Source of the DNA: Budvicia aquatica DSM 5075 = ATCC 35567 | GTDB taxonomy: Bacteria > Pseudomonadota > Gammaproteobacteria > Enterobacterales > Enterobacteriaceae | Direction of reading: 5' to 3' | DNA length: 64,000 nucleotides | Assembly (NCBI RefSeq): GCF_000427805.1 | Contig: NZ_ATYS01000002.1 | Span: 186,190 to 250,189, forward strand | Shown: positions 29,112-42,533 of the stretch, piece by piece | Position numbering within the stretch: the first letter of the stretch is position 1 | Layout: each line of letters starts with the position of its first letter | Made by a program: the position numbers and the translations under genes | Notes under the pieces: generated by a model | What the model saw: the letters and a program-made list of their open reading frames with translations, nothing else | Told to the model about the DNA's origin: nothing | Databases searched by the model: none

Positions 29112-30484
29112 TTCCGATTACGCTGAAACAGCTGGCTGAGGCCGTTGAAGGTAAGCTAATCGCTTCAACCGCGGATATTACCGGTCTTCAGATAACTGAA
29201 GTGACTACGGATACCCGAAAAATAACCGCCGGCTGTCTGTTTATTGCATTGAAAGGTGAACGTTTCGATGCCCATGACTTCGCCGCGGATGCCGTTGAAA
29301 GCGGTGCCGGTGCTTTACTGGTTAGTCGGCACTTACCTTTAGATATTGCCCAAATTATTGTACCGGATACGCGTCTCGCTCTGGGGCTGCTTGGTGCATG
29401 GGTAAGACAGCAGGTCACGGCCCGTGTTGTTGCGCTGACCGGTTCATCCGGTAAAACCAGCGTAAAAGAGATGACGGCCAAAATTTTACAACAGTGTGGT
29501 GATGTCCTGTATACCGCTGGTAATTTGAATAATGATATCGGTGCACCTTTAACGTTATTACGGTTAACCCGTGCTCATCAGTTCGCCGTTGTCGAACTGG
29601 GGGCTAATCACGCAGGTGAAATTGCCTATACTGTCGGACTGACTCAGCCAGAAGCGGCTTTAGTCAATAATCTATCTTCAGCTCATCTGGAAGGTTTCGG
29701 TTCTCTGGCCGGAGTAGCAAAAGCCAAAGGTGAAATTTTTCAGGGATTAATTCCACACGGCGTTGCTATCGTTAATGCTGAAAGTCATGATTTAGCCGGA
29801 TGGGCGACGGCTTTGGCTGATAAACAATTATGGCAGTTCTCAACGGATGCTGAGACCGGTGCTGAGTTTTATGCTTCTGATGTAGCGGTGGAGCAGCAGA
29901 TAACCCGTTTTACCTTAAATTCGCCGGAAGGGGCTATTAGCGTAGCGCTGCCACTACCGGGAAAACATAATATATCAAACGCATTAGCTGCCGCCGCTCT
30001 GGCAATGTCAGTCGGTGCAAGCTTAGAAAATATTCGAGTTGGGCTATCCCAATTGAAAGCAGTGCCCGGTCGCTTATTTCCGCTTCAGCTTAGCGAAGGG
30101 AAACTGTTGCTGGATGATACCTATAATGCCAACGTGGGGTCGATGATTGCTGCCGCACAGGTTTTAGCATCCATGCCCGGCTATCGTGTGATGGTAGTCG
30201 GTGATATGGGCGAACTAGGCAGCGAAGCCGAAGATTGCCATCGTCAGGTGGGTGAGGCGGCCCGCAATGCAGGTATTGATAAAGTATTAAGCGTTGGTGG
30301 TTTAAGTGAAGTAATCAGTACTGCCAGTGGAAACGGTGAACATTTTAGTCATAAAGCAGCGTTAATTAAGCGCCTGAATGAATTGCTATCTGAACACGCG
30401 GTAATAACAATTTTAATTAAAGGTTCACGTAGTGCCGCAATGGAGCAGGTAGTACGCGGGGTACAGGAGATGACACAATGTTAA
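29108..30484 (+). CDS. murF: UDP-MurNAc-pentapeptide synthetase MurF
   Basis: This ligase of 458 residues adds D-Ala-D-Ala to complete the pentapeptide. The ATP site [13 protein letters not shown] is near residue 114, the substrate region [13 protein letters not shown] follows, and [13 protein letters not shown] marks the C-terminal domain. It overlaps murE by 4 bases and mraY by 7 bases. Confidence 0.97.
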   Translation: MIPITLKQLAEAVEGKLIASTADITGLQITEVTTDTRKITAGCLFIALKGERFDAHDFAADAVESGAGALLVSRHLPLDIAQIIVPDTRLALGLLGAWVRQQVTARVVALTGSSGKTSVKEMTAKILQQCGDVLYTAGNLNNDIGAPLTLLRLTRAHQFAVVELGANHAGEIAYTVGLTQPEAALVNNLSSAHLEGFGSLAGVAKAKGEIFQGLIPHGVAIVNAESHDLAGWATALADKQLWQFSTDAETGAEFYASDVAVEQQITRFTLNSPEGAISVALPLPGKHNISNALAAAALAMSVGASLENIRVGLSQLKAVPGRLFPLQLSEGKLLLDDTYNANVGSMIAAAQVLASMPGYRVMVVGDMGELGSEAEDCHRQVGEAARNAGIDKVLSVGGLSEVISTASGNGEHFSHKAALIKRLNELLSEHAVITILIKGSRSAAMEQVVRGVQEMTQC

Positions 30485-31560
30485 CATGGCTGGCGGAACA
30501 CCTGGTCTCATTTTATTCTGGCTTTAACGTCTTTTCTTATCTGACGTTTCGTGCCGTACTTAGCCTGTTAACGGCCTTAGTTCTTTCTTTATGGATGGGA
30601 CCTCATCTGATTGCCTATTTGCAGAGATTACAAATAGGTCAGGTGGTGCGTAATGATGGCCCTGAGTCTCATTTTAGTAAGCGCGGAACGCCTACTATGG
30701 GCGGCCTGATGATCCTTGGCTCAATTACTATCTCGGTATTACTGTGGGCTAATCTTGAAAACCCGTATATCTGGTGTTCATTGTTTGTCTTAATCGGCTA
30801 CGGCATTGTGGGTTTTGTTGATGACTACCGCAAAGTGGTACGCAAAGATACAAAAGGCCTGATTGCCCGTTGGAAATACTTTTGGCAGTCAGTGATTGCG
30901 TTAGCCGTTGCTTTTACCATGTATGCCGTAGGCAAAGATACGCCGGCAACTCAACTGGTTGTGCCGTTCTTTAAAGACGTGATGCCTCAACTGGGCGTGC
31001 TCTATATCTTGCTAACCTATTTTGTGATTGTCGGCACCAGCAATGCGGTCAACCTAACTGATGGTCTGGATGGTCTGGCAATTATGCCAACGGTATTTGT
31101 TGCCGCTGGTTTTGCGCTGGTGGCGTGGGCAACGGGTAACGTTAACTTTGCCGCTTACCTGCATATTCCTTATCTGCGTCACGCCGGGGAATTAGTGATT
31201 TTCTGTACTGCCATTGTTGGTGCAGGTCTTGGCTTCCTATGGTTTAACACCTATCCGGCTCAGGTTTTTATGGGCGATGTCGGTTCATTAGCCCTTGGCG
31301 GCACGTTAGGCGTTATTGCCGTGCTGCTGCGTCAGGAATTTTTATTAGTGATTATGGGCGGTGTGTTTGTGGTTGAAACACTGTCGGTAATCTTACAGGT
31401 GGGATCGTTTAAGCTACGCGGGCAACGTATTTTCCGCATGGCGCCGATTCATCACCACTATGAACTTAAAGGCTGGCCGGAACCGCGCGTTATTGTGCGT
31501 TTCTGGATTATTTCATTAATGCTTGTATTGATTGGCTTGGCTACGCTGAAGGTACGTTAA
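30478..31560 (+). CDS. mraY: Phospho-MurNAc-pentapeptide translocase MraY
   Basis: This 360-residue integral membrane enzyme with ten helices transfers phospho-MurNAc-pentapeptide to undecaprenyl phosphate, making lipid I. Family motifs are [13 protein letters not shown] near residue 63, FVDDYRKV near 115, [10 protein letters not shown] near 195 and [12 protein letters not shown] near 325. Confidence 0.98.
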   Translation: MLTWLAEHLVSFYSGFNVFSYLTFRAVLSLLTALVLSLWMGPHLIAYLQRLQIGQVVRNDGPESHFSKRGTPTMGGLMILGSITISVLLWANLENPYIWCSLFVLIGYGIVGFVDDYRKVVRKDTKGLIARWKYFWQSVIALAVAFTMYAVGKDTPATQLVVPFFKDVMPQLGVLYILLTYFVIVGTSNAVNLTDGLDGLAIMPTVFVAAGFALVAWATGNVNFAAYLHIPYLRHAGELVIFCTAIVGAGLGFLWFNTYPAQVFMGDVGSLALGGTLGVIAVLLRQEFLLVIMGGVFVVETLSVILQVGSFKLRGQRIFRMAPIHHHYELKGWPEPRVIVRFWIISLMLVLIGLATLKVR

Positions 31561-31562
31561 TC

Positions 31563-32879
31563 ATGATCGACTATCAGGATAAACAGGTTGTTATCATTGG
31601 ATTAGGTTCCACAGGATTATCCTGTGTCGATTACTTTATTGCCCGTAATGTAACGCCGCGCGTGATTGATACGCGCCAGTCTCCTCCGGGGCTCGATAGT
31701 TTAGCTGACTCAGTAGAGCGCCATACCGGTAGCCTAAACCGCGAATGGATTATGTCGGCAGATTTACTGGTCGTTAGCCCGGGCATTGCGCTGGCTACAC
31801 CGATGCTACAAGAAGCGGCAGAGGCCGGTATTGAAATTGTCGGCGATATCGAACTTTTTTGCCGTGAAGCTCAGGCGCCGATTATTGCTATTACCGGTTC
31901 TAACGGTAAAAGCACGGTGACAACATTAGTCGGTGATATGGCGAAGGCCGCGGGCTGGAATGTTGCCATTGGCGGTAATTTAGGGCAGCCATCCTTAACC
32001 TTACTTGACCCTGAATGCCAGCTCTATGTTATGGAGTTATCCAGCTTCCAGCTTGAAACTACGTCCAGTTTAGAAGCGGCTGCGGCCACTATTCTCAACG
32101 TAAGCGAAGACCATATGGATCGCTATCCGCGGGGAATGAGCCAATACCGTGATGCTAAGCTACGTATTTATCACGGTGCCAAAGTGTGTTTGGTTAATGC
32201 CGATGACGCACTGACAATGCCGCTACAGGGCGCAGACCGTCGTTGCATTAGCTTTGGCGTTGATATTGGCGATTACCATCTGAGCCACCAGCAGGGTGAA
32301 ACCTGGTTACGCGTCCGGGGCGAGAAAGTGCTGAATACCTCAGAAATGAAAGTGGTGGGTCAGCATAACTATTTGAACGGTTTGGCCGCACTGGCTTTAG
32401 CGGATGCCGTTGAGATTCCAAGAGCGTCCAGCCTGAAAGCATTGACCGAATTTACCGGTCTGGAACACCGTTTTCAGTTAGTTTGGGAAAATAACGGAGT
32501 CCGTTGGATTAATGACTCCAAAGCCACCAACGTAGGAAGTACCGAGGCGGCGCTAAACGGTATTCGGGTTAATGGTGTCTTACATCTGCTGTTAGGCGGT
32601 GATGGCAAGTCAGCCGATTTTTCTCCGTTATCGGCCTATCTGCAAGGGGACAAAGTTCGTCTTTACTGTTTTGGCCGAGATAAACAAGCGTTGTTTAACT
32701 TACGCCCTGACGTTGCAGAAATAACAGAGACGATGGCTCAGTCTATGGCGCTGATTGCACAGCGAATTAAGCCCGGAGATATGGTGCTACTGTCACCGGC
32801 CTGCGCCAGTTTAGATCAGTTTAAAAATTACGAGCTGCGCGGCCATGAGTTTGCCCGTTTAGCTCAGGAACTTGGTTAA
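31563..32879 (+). CDS. murD: UDP-MurNAc-L-alanine D-glutamate ligase MurD
   Basis: This 438-residue cytoplasmic ligase adds D-glutamate. The ATP site [14 protein letters not shown] is near residue 112. [17 protein letters not shown], a strong MurD signature, is near residue 318, and [15 protein letters not shown] follows. The stop shares a base with the ftsW start (TAATG). Confidence 0.97.
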   Translation: MIDYQDKQVVIIGLGSTGLSCVDYFIARNVTPRVIDTRQSPPGLDSLADSVERHTGSLNREWIMSADLLVVSPGIALATPMLQEAAEAGIEIVGDIELFCREAQAPIIAITGSNGKSTVTTLVGDMAKAAGWNVAIGGNLGQPSLTLLDPECQLYVMELSSFQLETTSSLEAAAATILNVSEDHMDRYPRGMSQYRDAKLRIYHGAKVCLVNADDALTMPLQGADRRCISFGVDIGDYHLSHQQGETWLRVRGEKVLNTSEMKVVGQHNYLNGLAALALADAVEIPRASSLKALTEFTGLEHRFQLVWENNGVRWINDSKATNVGSTEAALNGIRVNGVLHLLLGGDGKSADFSPLSAYLQGDKVRLYCFGRDKQALFNLRPDVAEITETMAQSMALIAQRIKPGDMVLLSPACASLDQFKNYELRGHEFARLAQELG

Positions 32880-34090
32880 TGAGTATTTTAACGCTAAGGC
32901 CTTTCCAGTCCCTGGGACAGTGGATTATGGGGAGCCGTACCGGCAGTGAGTCTGACTGCGAAGTCATGTACGACCGTACGTTGCTGTGGCTATCGCTGGG
33001 TCTGGCTCTGGTTGGCTTTATTATGGTGACATCGGCATCGATGCCGGTTGCTCAGCGTTATACAGAAGACCCGTTCTTGTTTGCTAAACGAGATGCCATT
33101 TATATGGGGCTGGCTTTTGCCGCTGCGCTGGTTACTTTACGCATCCCGATGGAGATGTGGCAACGGTATAGCCCGGTCATTCTGATTATTGCTATCGTGA
33201 TGTTATTGGTTGTGCTGGTGCCGGGAATCGGCAGTTCAGTTAACGGCGCATCCCGCTGGATTTCTCTGGGACCTGTGAATATTCAGCCGGCGGAAGCCTC
33301 TAAATTAGCGCTGTTTATTTATCTGGCCAGTTATTTGGTGCGAAAAGTTGATGAAGTGCGTAACAACTTTTGGGGTTTCTGCAAACCGATGGGCGTGATG
33401 GTCATACTGGCGGTATTGCTACTGGCCCAGCCTGACTTAGGGTCGGTTGTTGTGCTCTTTGTGACCACACTAGGCATGCTGTTTTTAGCCGGGGCTAAAC
33501 TGTGGCAGTTTTTGGCCATTATCGGTTCGGGCGTCTTTGCCGTGGTGTTATTGATCATTGCAGAACCTTACCGTTTGCGCCGGGTAACATCATTTTGGGA
33601 CCCGTGGGCTGACCCCTTTGGTGCCGGTTATCAGCTGACGCAGTCATTGATGGCTTTTGGCCGCGGCGAGTTTTTAGGGCAGGGCTTAGGTAACTCAGTT
33701 CAGAAGCTTGAGTACCTTCCTGAAGCCCACACTGACTTTATTTTTGCCATTATTGGTGAAGAATTGGGCTATGTGGGTGTGGTTTTAGTGCTCTTAATGG
33801 TATTCTTCGTCGCTTTTAGAGCAATGCTGATTGGACGCCGTGCTTTAGAGGCCGGTCAGCGCTTTTCCGGCTTTTTAGCCTGCGAGATTGGAATCTGGTT
33901 TAGTTTCCAGACGTTAGTTAACGTCGGCGCTGCTGCCGGTATTCTGCCAACCAAAGGATTAACACTGCCGTTAATTAGTTATGGTGGTTCGAGTCTGTTG
34001 GTGATGTCGACAGCAATTGTCATGCTATTACGAATTGATTATGAAACGCGGCTGGCTACCTGCCAGGCGCACGGACGAGGTACCCGATGA
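32879..34090 (+). CDS. ftsW: Septal peptidoglycan polymerase FtsW
   Basis: This 403-residue SEDS-family membrane glycosyltransferase polymerises lipid II at the septum with FtsI. About ten helices are visible, with the SEDS motifs [17 protein letters not shown] near residue 125, [15 protein letters not shown] and the C-terminal [12 protein letters not shown] near residue 365. It overlaps murG by ATGA. Confidence 0.97.
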   Translation: MSILTLRPFQSLGQWIMGSRTGSESDCEVMYDRTLLWLSLGLALVGFIMVTSASMPVAQRYTEDPFLFAKRDAIYMGLAFAAALVTLRIPMEMWQRYSPVILIIAIVMLLVVLVPGIGSSVNGASRWISLGPVNIQPAEASKLALFIYLASYLVRKVDEVRNNFWGFCKPMGVMVILAVLLLAQPDLGSVVVLFVTTLGMLFLAGAKLWQFLAIIGSGVFAVVLLIIAEPYRLRRVTSFWDPWADPFGAGYQLTQSLMAFGRGEFLGQGLGNSVQKLEYLPEAHTDFIFAIIGEELGYVGVVLVLLMVFFVAFRAMLIGRRALEAGQRFSGFLACEIGIWFSFQTLVNVGAAAGILPTKGLTLPLISYGGSSLLVMSTAIVMLLRIDYETRLATCQAHGRGTR

Positions 34091-35145
34091 AGCAGAAGCG
34101 TTTAATGGTGATGGCGGGTGGAACCGGAGGACACGTTTTTCCCGGATTAGCCGTGGCTCATGACCTGATGGCGCAAGGCTGGGAGGTTCGCTGGTTAGGA
34201 ACTTCCGATCGAATGGAAGCCGATTTAGTCCCTAAACACGGTATTGAAATTGATTTTATTACGATTTCAGGTTTGCGCGGTAAAGGCATTAAAGCACTGT
34301 TAGGTGCTCCGTTCCGTATTTTTCGTGCCGTATGTCAGGCGCGGGCTATTATGCGCAATTATAAACCGGACGTTGTTCTGGGGATGGGCGGATATGTATC
34401 TGGTCCCGGTGGATTAGCGGCCTGGCTATGTGGTATTCCGGTCGTGCTGCATGAGCAGAACGGCATTGCGGGATTAACGAATCGTTGGTTATCGAAGATT
34501 GCTAAACGTGTTCTTCAGGCGTTTCCGGGGGCATTCCCAACTGCCGATGTGGTTGGCAATCCGGTTCGTACCGATGTGCTGGCGTTGCCTTTACCTGAAG
34601 TTCGGTTATCTGAGCGTACCGGCCCGATTCGGATTTTAGTTATCGGCGGTAGCCAAGGTGCGCGAATTTTAAATCAGACCATGCCTCAAGCGGCTGAACG
34701 TCTGGGTGATAAAGTGACGATCTGGCATCAGGTTGGCAAAGGCGCACAGGCGAGCGTACAGCAGGATTATCAACAGCGTGGCCTGACCGGCCATGATGTG
34801 ACGGAGTTTATTGACGACATGGCCTCAGCTTATGCCTGGGCTGATGTTGTCGTTTGTCGTTCCGGTGCCTTGACGGTCAGCGAAATAGCTGCTGCCGGCT
34901 TACCGGCGATTTTTGTTCCATTTATGCACAAAGATCGTCAGCAGTACTGGAATGCACTGCCGTTAGAAAAAGCGGGCGCAGCCAAAATTATTGAGCAACC
35001 TGAGTTCAACGTAGATACGTTAACTCAGGCGTTAGAAGCGTTAAATCGCTCCAGTTTATTAGCCATGGCGATGCAAGCCAGATCGATTGCAATTCCCGAT
35101 GCGACTGAAAGAGTGTCTGCCGTGGTGAAAAGCGTCGCTTTATAA
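34087..35145 (+). CDS. murG: Lipid II synthase MurG
   Basis: This 352-residue peripheral GT-B glycosyltransferase adds GlcNAc to lipid I at the inner face of the membrane. The glycine-rich loop [16 protein letters not shown] is at the N terminus, [13 protein letters not shown] near residue 103 and the donor-site region [19 protein letters not shown] near residue 257. Confidence 0.97.
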   Translation: MKQKRLMVMAGGTGGHVFPGLAVAHDLMAQGWEVRWLGTSDRMEADLVPKHGIEIDFITISGLRGKGIKALLGAPFRIFRAVCQARAIMRNYKPDVVLGMGGYVSGPGGLAAWLCGIPVVLHEQNGIAGLTNRWLSKIAKRVLQAFPGAFPTADVVGNPVRTDVLALPLPEVRLSERTGPIRILVIGGSQGARILNQTMPQAAERLGDKVTIWHQVGKGAQASVQQDYQQRGLTGHDVTEFIDDMASAYAWADVVVCRSGALTVSEIAAAGLPAIFVPFMHKDRQQYWNALPLEKAGAAKIIEQPEFNVDTLTQALEALNRSSLLAMAMQARSIAIPDATERVSAVVKSVAL

Positions 35146-35210
35146 TAAGCCGGAATGTCTCAGGCCTTAGTGGTTCTGAATTATTAATACAAAAGAGTCG
35201 ATAGAAAACC

Positions 35211-36701
35211 GTGAATAAGCATGTAAATACACAACAGTTAGCGAAACTTCGGACCATGGTGCCAGAAATGCGCCGTGTCCGGCACATCCACTTTGTCGGT
35301 ATCGGCGGAGCAGGTATGGGCGGAATCGCTGAAGTGTTGGCCAATGAAGGATATCAAATTAGCGGATCCGATTTGGCACCGAATGCTGTCACGCAACAGT
35401 TAAGCGATTTGGGCGCTCAAATTTACTTTAATCACCGTTCTGAAAACGTTCAGGGTGCCAGCGTCGTTGTGGTATCAACGGCAATTCCGGCGGATAACGC
35501 TGAGGTGGTGGCCGCTCGTGAAGCCCGAATTCCGGTTATTCGCCGGGCTGAAATGTTGGCGGAATTGATGCGTTTTCGTCATGGTATTGCAATTGCAGGT
35601 ACCCATGGCAAGACCACCACAACGGCATTAGTGACGGGTATTTATGCCGAGGCCGGACTGGATCCGACCTTTGTCAACGGTGGATTAGTTAAGGCAGCAG
35701 GCACTCATGCTGCACTAGGCTGCAGCCGCTATTTGATTGCGGAAGCGGATGAAAGCGATGCTTCATTCCTGCACTTACAGCCGATGGTCGCCATTGTGAC
35801 GAATATCGAACCTGACCATATGGAAACGTATCAGGGCGATTTTGAGAATCTGAAACAGACATTTATTAACTTCCTGCATAACCTGCCGTTTTACGGTCGT
35901 GCAGTAATGTGTATTGACGACCCTGTGGTAAGAGAGTTAATTCCGCGGGTTGGTCGTCAGGTGATTACGTATGGATTCAGCGATGACGCTGATGTGCGTA
36001 TTAAAGATTATGAGCAAAATCGCTCTCAGGGCAGCTTTACCCTGTGCCGTCAGGATAAGAGTGAACTGCGGGTGATGCTGAATGCGCCGGGTAGACACAA
36101 TGCTCTGAATGCAGCCGCTGCGGTAGCAACGGCAACGGAAGAGGGCATTTGTGATGATGCCATTGTTCAGGCTCTGGCTAAATTTCAGGGCACCGGACGC
36201 CGCTTTGACTTTTTGGGCAATTTCGAGCGTGCTGACGGCGGCGACGTTATGTTTGTCGATGACTACGGCCATCACCCGAGCGAAGTCGATGTCACCATCA
36301 AGGCTGCGAGAGCCGGATGGAGCGAGCGTCGGTTGGTGATGATTTTCCAGCCTCATCGTTACTCGCGTACCCGCGATTTATACGATGATTTTGCGCATGT
36401 ACTGTCACAGGTTGATGTGCTGTTTATGCTGGATGTCTATTCTGCCGGAGAGTCACCGATTCCGGGTGCAGACAGTCGTTCGCTTTGCCGCACTATTCGT
36501 GGCCGTGGAAAATTAGATCCGATTTTTGTGCCTGACGTCGAGGCATTGCCTGAGATGTTACAGCAGGTGCTTCAGGGGGGAGATCTCCTTCTGACTCAGG
36601 GTGCAGGTAATATTGGGCGGGTTGCCCGTCGTCTGGCCGAACTACAGTTATGTGCAACAACTAAACAAGCAACAAATTCTAATGAGGGAAATCATGGCTG
36701 A
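35211..36701 (+). CDS. murC: UDP-MurNAc L-alanine ligase MurC
   Basis: This ligase of 496 residues starts the stem peptide. [17 protein letters not shown] near residue 26 is the UDP-binding loop and [17 protein letters not shown] near residue 127 is the ATP site. The start is a GTG at 35211 that gives the family N terminus [14 protein letters not shown]. It overlaps ddlB by 8 bases. Confidence 0.97.
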   Translation: MNKHVNTQQLAKLRTMVPEMRRVRHIHFVGIGGAGMGGIAEVLANEGYQISGSDLAPNAVTQQLSDLGAQIYFNHRSENVQGASVVVVSTAIPADNAEVVAAREARIPVIRRAEMLAELMRFRHGIAIAGTHGKTTTTALVTGIYAEAGLDPTFVNGGLVKAAGTHAALGCSRYLIAEADESDASFLHLQPMVAIVTNIEPDHMETYQGDFENLKQTFINFLHNLPFYGRAVMCIDDPVVRELIPRVGRQVITYGFSDDADVRIKDYEQNRSQGSFTLCRQDKSELRVMLNAPGRHNALNAAAAVATATEEGICDDAIVQALAKFQGTGRRFDFLGNFERADGGDVMFVDDYGHHPSEVDVTIKAARAGWSERRLVMIFQPHRYSRTRDLYDDFAHVLSQVDVLFMLDVYSAGESPIPGADSRSLCRTIRGRGKLDPIFVPDVEALPEMLQQVLQGGDLLLTQGAGNIGRVARRLAELQLCATTKQATNSNEGNHG

Positions 36702-37605
36702 AAAAGTAGCGGTACTCCTTGGGGGAACATCGGCAGAGCGTGAAGTATCACTTAAATCCGGTGCTGCCGTTTTAGCGGGGTTACGTGAAGCTGGCGTTGA
36801 TGCTCATCCTATCGATCCGAAGAGCTATGCGGTCACTCAGTTAAAAGCTGATGGATATAATAAGGTATTTATCGCGTTACACGGGCGTGGTGGTGAAGAC
36901 GGAACTCTGCAGGGCGTACTTGAATTCCTAAATTTACCTTATACCGGCAGTGGCGTGATGGCTTCTGCATTAACAATGGATAAGTTGAGAACTAAATTGC
37001 TATGGCAGGGTTCTAACTTAGCGGTATCACCTTATATCGCGTTAAATTGCGACCAACTGGCTCAGTTCAACGCTGACGATGTTATCCAGCGCTTAGGTTT
37101 ACCGTTGATTGTTAAACCAAGTAATGAAGGTTCCAGCGTTGGTATGAGCAAGGTAAATGCCGCTGAAGAACTGCTGCCGGCATTACAAGAAGCATTTAAA
37201 CACGATACCTGTGTATTAGTCGAAAAATGGCTGAGCGGCCCCGAGTTTACGGTAGCTATTTTGGGCGATGAGGTTTTACCTTCAATCCGCATTCAGCCTG
37301 CCGGCGTATTTTATGACTATCAGGCTAAATATTTATCGGATGAAACTGAATATTTCTGCCCGAGCGGTTTGAGCGATGAGCAAGAAGCACAGATCAGAGC
37401 ATTAGCTTTATCGGCCTATCAGGCCGTTGGTTGCCAAGGATGGGGGCGTGTAGACGTCATGATGGACAGCGATGGTCAGTTCTACTTACTGGAAGTGAAT
37501 ACCGCACCGGGAATGACAACGCACAGTTTAGTGCCGATGGCTGCCCGTCAGTCCGGTCTGAGCTTCTCTCAGTTAGTGGTTAAGATTTTGGCGTTGGCTG
37601 ACTGA
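36694..37605 (+). CDS. ddlB: D-alanine-D-alanine ligase DdlB
   Basis: This 303-residue ATP-grasp ligase makes the D-Ala-D-Ala unit used by Mur[17 protein letters not shown] at the N terminus, [14 protein letters not shown] near residue 63, [15 protein letters not shown] near 145 and the metal-binding [17 protein letters not shown] near 267 are all present. The ATG at 36694 fits family length; a start 93 bases upstream lies inside murC. Confidence 0.97.
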   Translation: MAEKVAVLLGGTSAEREVSLKSGAAVLAGLREAGVDAHPIDPKSYAVTQLKADGYNKVFIALHGRGGEDGTLQGVLEFLNLPYTGSGVMASALTMDKLRTKLLWQGSNLAVSPYIALNCDQLAQFNADDVIQRLGLPLIVKPSNEGSSVGMSKVNAAEELLPALQEAFKHDTCVLVEKWLSGPEFTVAILGDEVLPSIRIQPAGVFYDYQAKYLSDETEYFCPSGLSDEQEAQIRALALSAYQAVGCQGWGRVDVMMDSDGQFYLLEVNTAPGMTTHSLVPMAARQSGLSFSQLVVKILALAD

Positions 37606-37606
37606 T

Positions 37607-38452
37607 ATGTCCCAAGCGGCAAGACGAAACGTTCGCGAAGAGAATGATAAAAGAAGTTCTGGTCGTAATAACGGCACACAGCTAGTCGGCATCATCTTTT
37701 TATTGATGGTTCTAGGAACTATCGCATGGGGATGCTGGGCGGTTGTTAACTGGATGAATGATGCTCAACGCCTGCCGCTTTCTCGTTTAGTGGTGACCGG
37801 TGAGCGACATATTACGACTGATGATGATATTCGTCAGGCGGTGTTGTCTTCCGGTCCTCCGGGAACGTTTATGACCCAAGATGTTGATGTTTTGCAACAG
37901 CAGATTCTTCATCTCCGGTGGATTAAGCAGGCCAGCGTACGCAAACAGTGGCCAAATGAGCTAAAGATTCACATTGTTGAATATGTGCCATATGCCCGCT
38001 GGAATGATTTGCAGTTGATGGATAAAGACGGGAATGCATTTAGCGTTCCGGCTGAGAGAGTCAGCGATAAGACTCTTCCTCTGCTTTACGGCCCCGAAGG
38101 CGGTGAAAAAGAGGTGTTAGAAGGATTCAATGCCATGAATCAGGCGCTGGCTGCCGCCAAGTTTAAATTGAAAACGGCCGCAATGAGTGAAAGACGGTCA
38201 TGGCAATTAGTTTTAGATAACGATGTTCGTATCGAGCTAGGGCGAGAGAATAGAGCGAAGCGGTTAGAGCGGTTTATTTCACTCTATCCGGTGCTTCAAC
38301 AACAGGCTCCGGCAGACAAGCGTATTAGTTCTATTGATATGCGTTACGACACCGGTGCCGCAGTCAGTTGGGCACCCGCATTTATTGAACCAGAAGGGCA
38401 GGGTCAGGCAGTTTTGTCTGACTGGGTTAAACCACAAAGTCAGGCAAATTAA
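37607..38452 (+). CDS. ftsQ: Cell-division protein FtsQ
   Basis: This 281-residue bitopic protein recruits FtsL and FtsB to the septum. A basic cytoplasmic start, a membrane helix near residues 26-48, the POTRA domain ([20 protein letters not shown]) and the beta domain are visible. It starts 1 base after the ddlB stop and ends 2 bases before ftsA. Confidence 0.96.
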   Translation: MSQAARRNVREENDKRSSGRNNGTQLVGIIFLLMVLGTIAWGCWAVVNWMNDAQRLPLSRLVVTGERHITTDDDIRQAVLSSGPPGTFMTQDVDVLQQQILHLRWIKQASVRKQWPNELKIHIVEYVPYARWNDLQLMDKDGNAFSVPAERVSDKTLPLLYGPEGGEKEVLEGFNAMNQALAAAKFKLKTAAMSERRSWQLVLDNDVRIELGRENRAKRLERFISLYPVLQQQAPADKRISSIDMRYDTGAAVSWAPAFIEPEGQGQAVLSDWVKPQSQAN

Positions 38453-38454
38453 TA

Positions 38455-39711
38455 ATGATCAAGTCGACAGACAGAAAGCTGGTAGTTGGACTCGAGATTG
38501 GTACAGCAAAAGTTGCTGCACTGGTTGGTGAAGTGTTGCCTGATGGGATGATTAATATTATTGGCGTTGGCAGTTGTCCATCCCGAGGAATGGATAAGGG
38601 CGGCGTTAACGATTTAGAGTCGGTGGTTAAATCTGTCCAAAGAGCTATCGATCAGGCTGAGTTGATGGCTGACTGCCAGATTGCATCAGTTTACTTAGCT
38701 CTGTCTGGCAAACACATTAGCTGTCAGAACGAAATCGGCATGGTGCCGATTTCAGAAGAAGAAGTTACTTTGGAAGATGTTGAAAGCGTTGTGCATACCG
38801 CTAAGTCAGTACGGGTCCGTGATGAACACCGGATTCTGCACGTTATTCCTCAGGAATATGCTATCGACTATCAGGAAGGTATTAAAAATCCGGTTGGTCT
38901 TTCTGGCGTACGGATGCAGGCAAAAGTTCATTTGATTACCTGCCATAACGATATGGCAAAAAACATTGTTAAAGCAGTCGAACGCTGTGGTTTGAAGGTT
39001 GATCAGCTTATTTTTGCTGGATTAGCCGCTAGTTATGCTGTGTTGACCGAAGATGAGCGCGAGTTAGGCGTCTGTGTAATCGATATTGGTGGCGGTACAA
39101 TGGATATTGCTATTTATACCGGAGGCGCACTACGTCATACTAAGGTTATTCCTTATGCTGGTAATGTTGTAACCAGTGATATCGCGTATGCGTTTGGTAC
39201 GCCGCCAACTGATGCTGAAGCCATAAAAGTAAGACACGGTTGTGCACTGGGCTCGATTGTCAGTAAAGATGAAAATGTTGAAGTACCTAGCGTAGGTGGC
39301 AGACCACCGCGTAGTTTACAACGACAGACGTTGGCCGATGTTATTGAGCCACGATATACCGAATTACTAAATTTAGTAAATGACGAAATTTTGCAGGTTC
39401 AGGAACAGTTGCGCCAACAGGGCGTGAAGCACCATTTAGCTGCCGGCGTTGTGTTAACCGGCGGTGCTGCTCAAATCGATGGTCTGGCCGAATGTGCACA
39501 ACGTGTATTCCACACGCAGGTGCGTATCGGACAGCCGCTGAATATCACTGGACTAACGGATTATGCGCAAGAACCTTACTACTCTACAGCAGTAGGTTTA
39601 TTGCACTACGGTAAAGAGTCTCATCTCAGAGGTGAGGCTGAAGTAGAAAAAAGAACATCTGTACGTAGCTGGTTTAAAAGATTGACCGGCTGGTTACGTA
39701 AAGAATTTTAA
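38455..39711 (+). CDS. ftsA: Cell-division protein FtsA
   Basis: This 418-residue actin-like ATPase tethers FtsZ to the membrane. The phosphate-1 motif GLEIGTAKVAALVGE is at residues 11-25 and VIDIGGGTMDIAIYTGG near residue 210. The C-terminal amphipathic helix (RSWFKRLTGWLRKEF) is the membrane anchor. Confidence 0.97.
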   Translation: MIKSTDRKLVVGLEIGTAKVAALVGEVLPDGMINIIGVGSCPSRGMDKGGVNDLESVVKSVQRAIDQAELMADCQIASVYLALSGKHISCQNEIGMVPISEEEVTLEDVESVVHTAKSVRVRDEHRILHVIPQEYAIDYQEGIKNPVGLSGVRMQAKVHLITCHNDMAKNIVKAVERCGLKVDQLIFAGLAASYAVLTEDERELGVCVIDIGGGTMDIAIYTGGALRHTKVIPYAGNVVTSDIAYAFGTPPTDAEAIKVRHGCALGSIVSKDENVEVPSVGGRPPRSLQRQTLADVIEPRYTELLNLVNDEILQVQEQLRQQGVKHHLAAGVVLTGGAAQIDGLAECAQRVFHTQVRIGQPLNITGLTDYAQEPYYSTAVGLLHYGKESHLRGEAEVEKRTSVRSWFKRLTGWLRKEF

Positions 39712-39780
39712 TACAGTGATGCAATTATCTCATTTTAAGCGATAATTTATTGCGTAAGAGTCAAAACGGAGAGAGAGATT

Positions 39781-40938
39781 ATGTTTGAACCTATGGAGCT
39801 AACCAATGATGCGGTGATTAAAGTCATCGGCGTCGGTGGCGGTGGCGGTAACGCTGTAGAACACATGGTCCGTGAGCATATTGAAGGCGTAGAATTCTTT
39901 GCCATCAATACCGATGCTCAGGCACTGCGTAAAACAGCCGTTGGCCAAACTATTCAGATCGGTAGTGGCGTAACAAAAGGTTTGGGTGCGGGTGCAAACC
40001 CGGAAGTCGGTCGTAATTCTGCGGAAGAAGACCGTGAAGCACTGCGTGCTGCCCTTGAAGGCGCTGATATGGTGTTTATCGCTGCGGGTATGGGCGGTGG
40101 AACAGGTACTGGTGCTGCACCCGTTGTGGCTGAAGTGGCTAAAGAATTAGGCATTTTGACCGTAGCCGTGGTGACCAAGCCATTTAACTTTGAAGGTAAG
40201 AAGCGAATGACGTTTGCAGAGCAAGGCATTGCCGAGCTTTCTAAGCACGTTGACTCACTGATTACTATTCCAAACGACAAGCTGCTGAAAGTTCTGGGCC
40301 GTGGTATCTCTTTGCTTGATGCATTCGGTGCGGCTAACGATGTACTAAAAGGTGCGGTACAAGGTATTGCCGAACTGATTACACGTCCAGGCTTGATGAA
40401 CGTTGACTTTGCTGACGTACGTACTGTGATGTCTGAAATGGGTTATGCCATGATGGGATCCGGTATTGCTCGCGGCGAAGATCGGGCGGAAGAAGCGGCT
40501 GAAATGGCTATTTCTAGCCCATTACTGGAAGATATTGACCTTTCTGGCGCTCGTGGTGTCTTAGTCAACATCACCGCCGGTTTCGATCTTCGTTTAGACG
40601 AATTTGAAACCGTAGGTAATACCATCCGTGCTTTCGCCTCTGATAATGCCACCGTTGTTATCGGTACATCATTAGATCCGGAAATGAGTGATGAGCTGCG
40701 CGTTACCGTTGTTGCTACCGGTATCGGTATGGATAAGCGTCCGGAAATTACTTTAGTTTCTAAGTCTCCGGCGTCTCAACCAGTCGATCATCGTTATGCT
40801 CAACATGGTTTAGCCCCACTGCAACAGCAGGAAGCGAAGCCAGCGGCAGCGAAAGTTGTGAACGACCAAGGTTCACCGGTAAACAAAGAACCCGATTATT
40901 TAGATATTCCGGCATTCTTGCGTAAGCAGGCCGATTAA
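39781..40938 (+). CDS. ftsZ: Cell-division GTPase FtsZ
   Basis: This 385-residue tubulin-like GTPase forms the Z ring. [16 protein letters not shown] is near residue 16, the GTP signature [11 protein letters not shown] near residue 106 and the T7 loop [11 protein letters not shown] near residue 206. The C-terminal [14 protein letters not shown] peptide that binds FtsA, ZipA and ZapD is conserved. AGAGAGAG lies before the start. Confidence 0.98.
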   Translation: MFEPMELTNDAVIKVIGVGGGGGNAVEHMVREHIEGVEFFAINTDAQALRKTAVGQTIQIGSGVTKGLGAGANPEVGRNSAEEDREALRAALEGADMVFIAAGMGGGTGTGAAPVVAEVAKELGILTVAVVTKPFNFEGKKRMTFAEQGIAELSKHVDSLITIPNDKLLKVLGRGISLLDAFGAANDVLKGAVQGIAELITRPGLMNVDFADVRTVMSEMGYAMMGSGIARGEDRAEEAAEMAISSPLLEDIDLSGARGVLVNITAGFDLRLDEFETVGNTIRAFASDNATVVIGTSLDPEMSDELRVTVVATGIGMDKRPEITLVSKSPASQPVDHRYAQHGLAPLQQQEAKPAAAKVVNDQGSPVNKEPDYLDIPAFLRKQAD

Positions 40939-40962
40939 GCCGAATAGACTGAATGATTTTGA

Positions 40963-41961
<999 letters not shown>

Positions 41962-41977
41962 TCTTAACTTATTAAGT

Positions 41978-42499
41978 TTACGGCTTTTTATTACGACTCG
42001 CTGTGCTGGTAACTCTCTCTCCGGCCAGTGCAGCCAGTCGTTCTAATTTTTCCTTAAGTTTCCCTTGGCATCTCGCCGCTAAATCCCTTAATTGTTCTGC
42101 GCTTTGTTCACTAAGTTTGCGCATAGGCGTATCATCTTTAGATGCGTTAGGTGTATAACTGCGGACTAAATCTGCGGCGGTTTGATTATTTATCGTCAGC
42201 TTAGGATTAATCTTTATGTCGATTGAGGCTAAAGATGGTAATATTTCAGTTCTGAGCGCACTTAAAAGCATCGGTTGTTCATAACGTAGTCGAACTAACC
42301 AGCTTGCGTTAGCAACCTCAAGGACTAAAACGCCTTGACGATAGTTAGCAACCCGGCAATAGCCGTGTAGTTGCTTAGGAAGAAGGGCCTTAACCGCCTT
42401 GTTAAGTTTTAACAGAGCTATTGCACGTTGCTGCACGTTACGCAGTAAGTCTGCATCGTCAAATAGCGTATCTAATAATACTGGGCGACTATCGCGCAT
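41978..42499 (-). CDS. dciA: DciA-family protein (DUF721), replicative helicase loader type
   Basis: This 173-residue protein has the DUF721/DciA fold in residues 25-95 (RAIALLKLNKAVKALLPKQL and GVLVLEVANASWLVRLRYE), then a basic, helical tail. DciA loads the DnaB helicase in most bacteria, and E. coli is known to use DnaC instead. The position between lpxC and secA, divergent from secM, is the position found in other gammaproteobacteria. Whether it still loads DnaB here depends on whether the genome also has dnaC. Confidence 0.85.
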   Translation of the reverse strand: MRDSRPVLLDTLFDDADLLRNVQQRAIALLKLNKAVKALLPKQLHGYCRVANYRQGVLVLEVANASWLVRLRYEQPMLLSALRTEILPSLASIDIKINPKLTINNQTAADLVRSYTPNASKDDTPMRKLSEQSAEQLRDLAARCQGKLKEKLERLAALAGERVTSTASRNKKP

Positions 42500-42533
42500 A
42501 AATAAGATTCCGGCAGATAAGAATTAGTTGATA

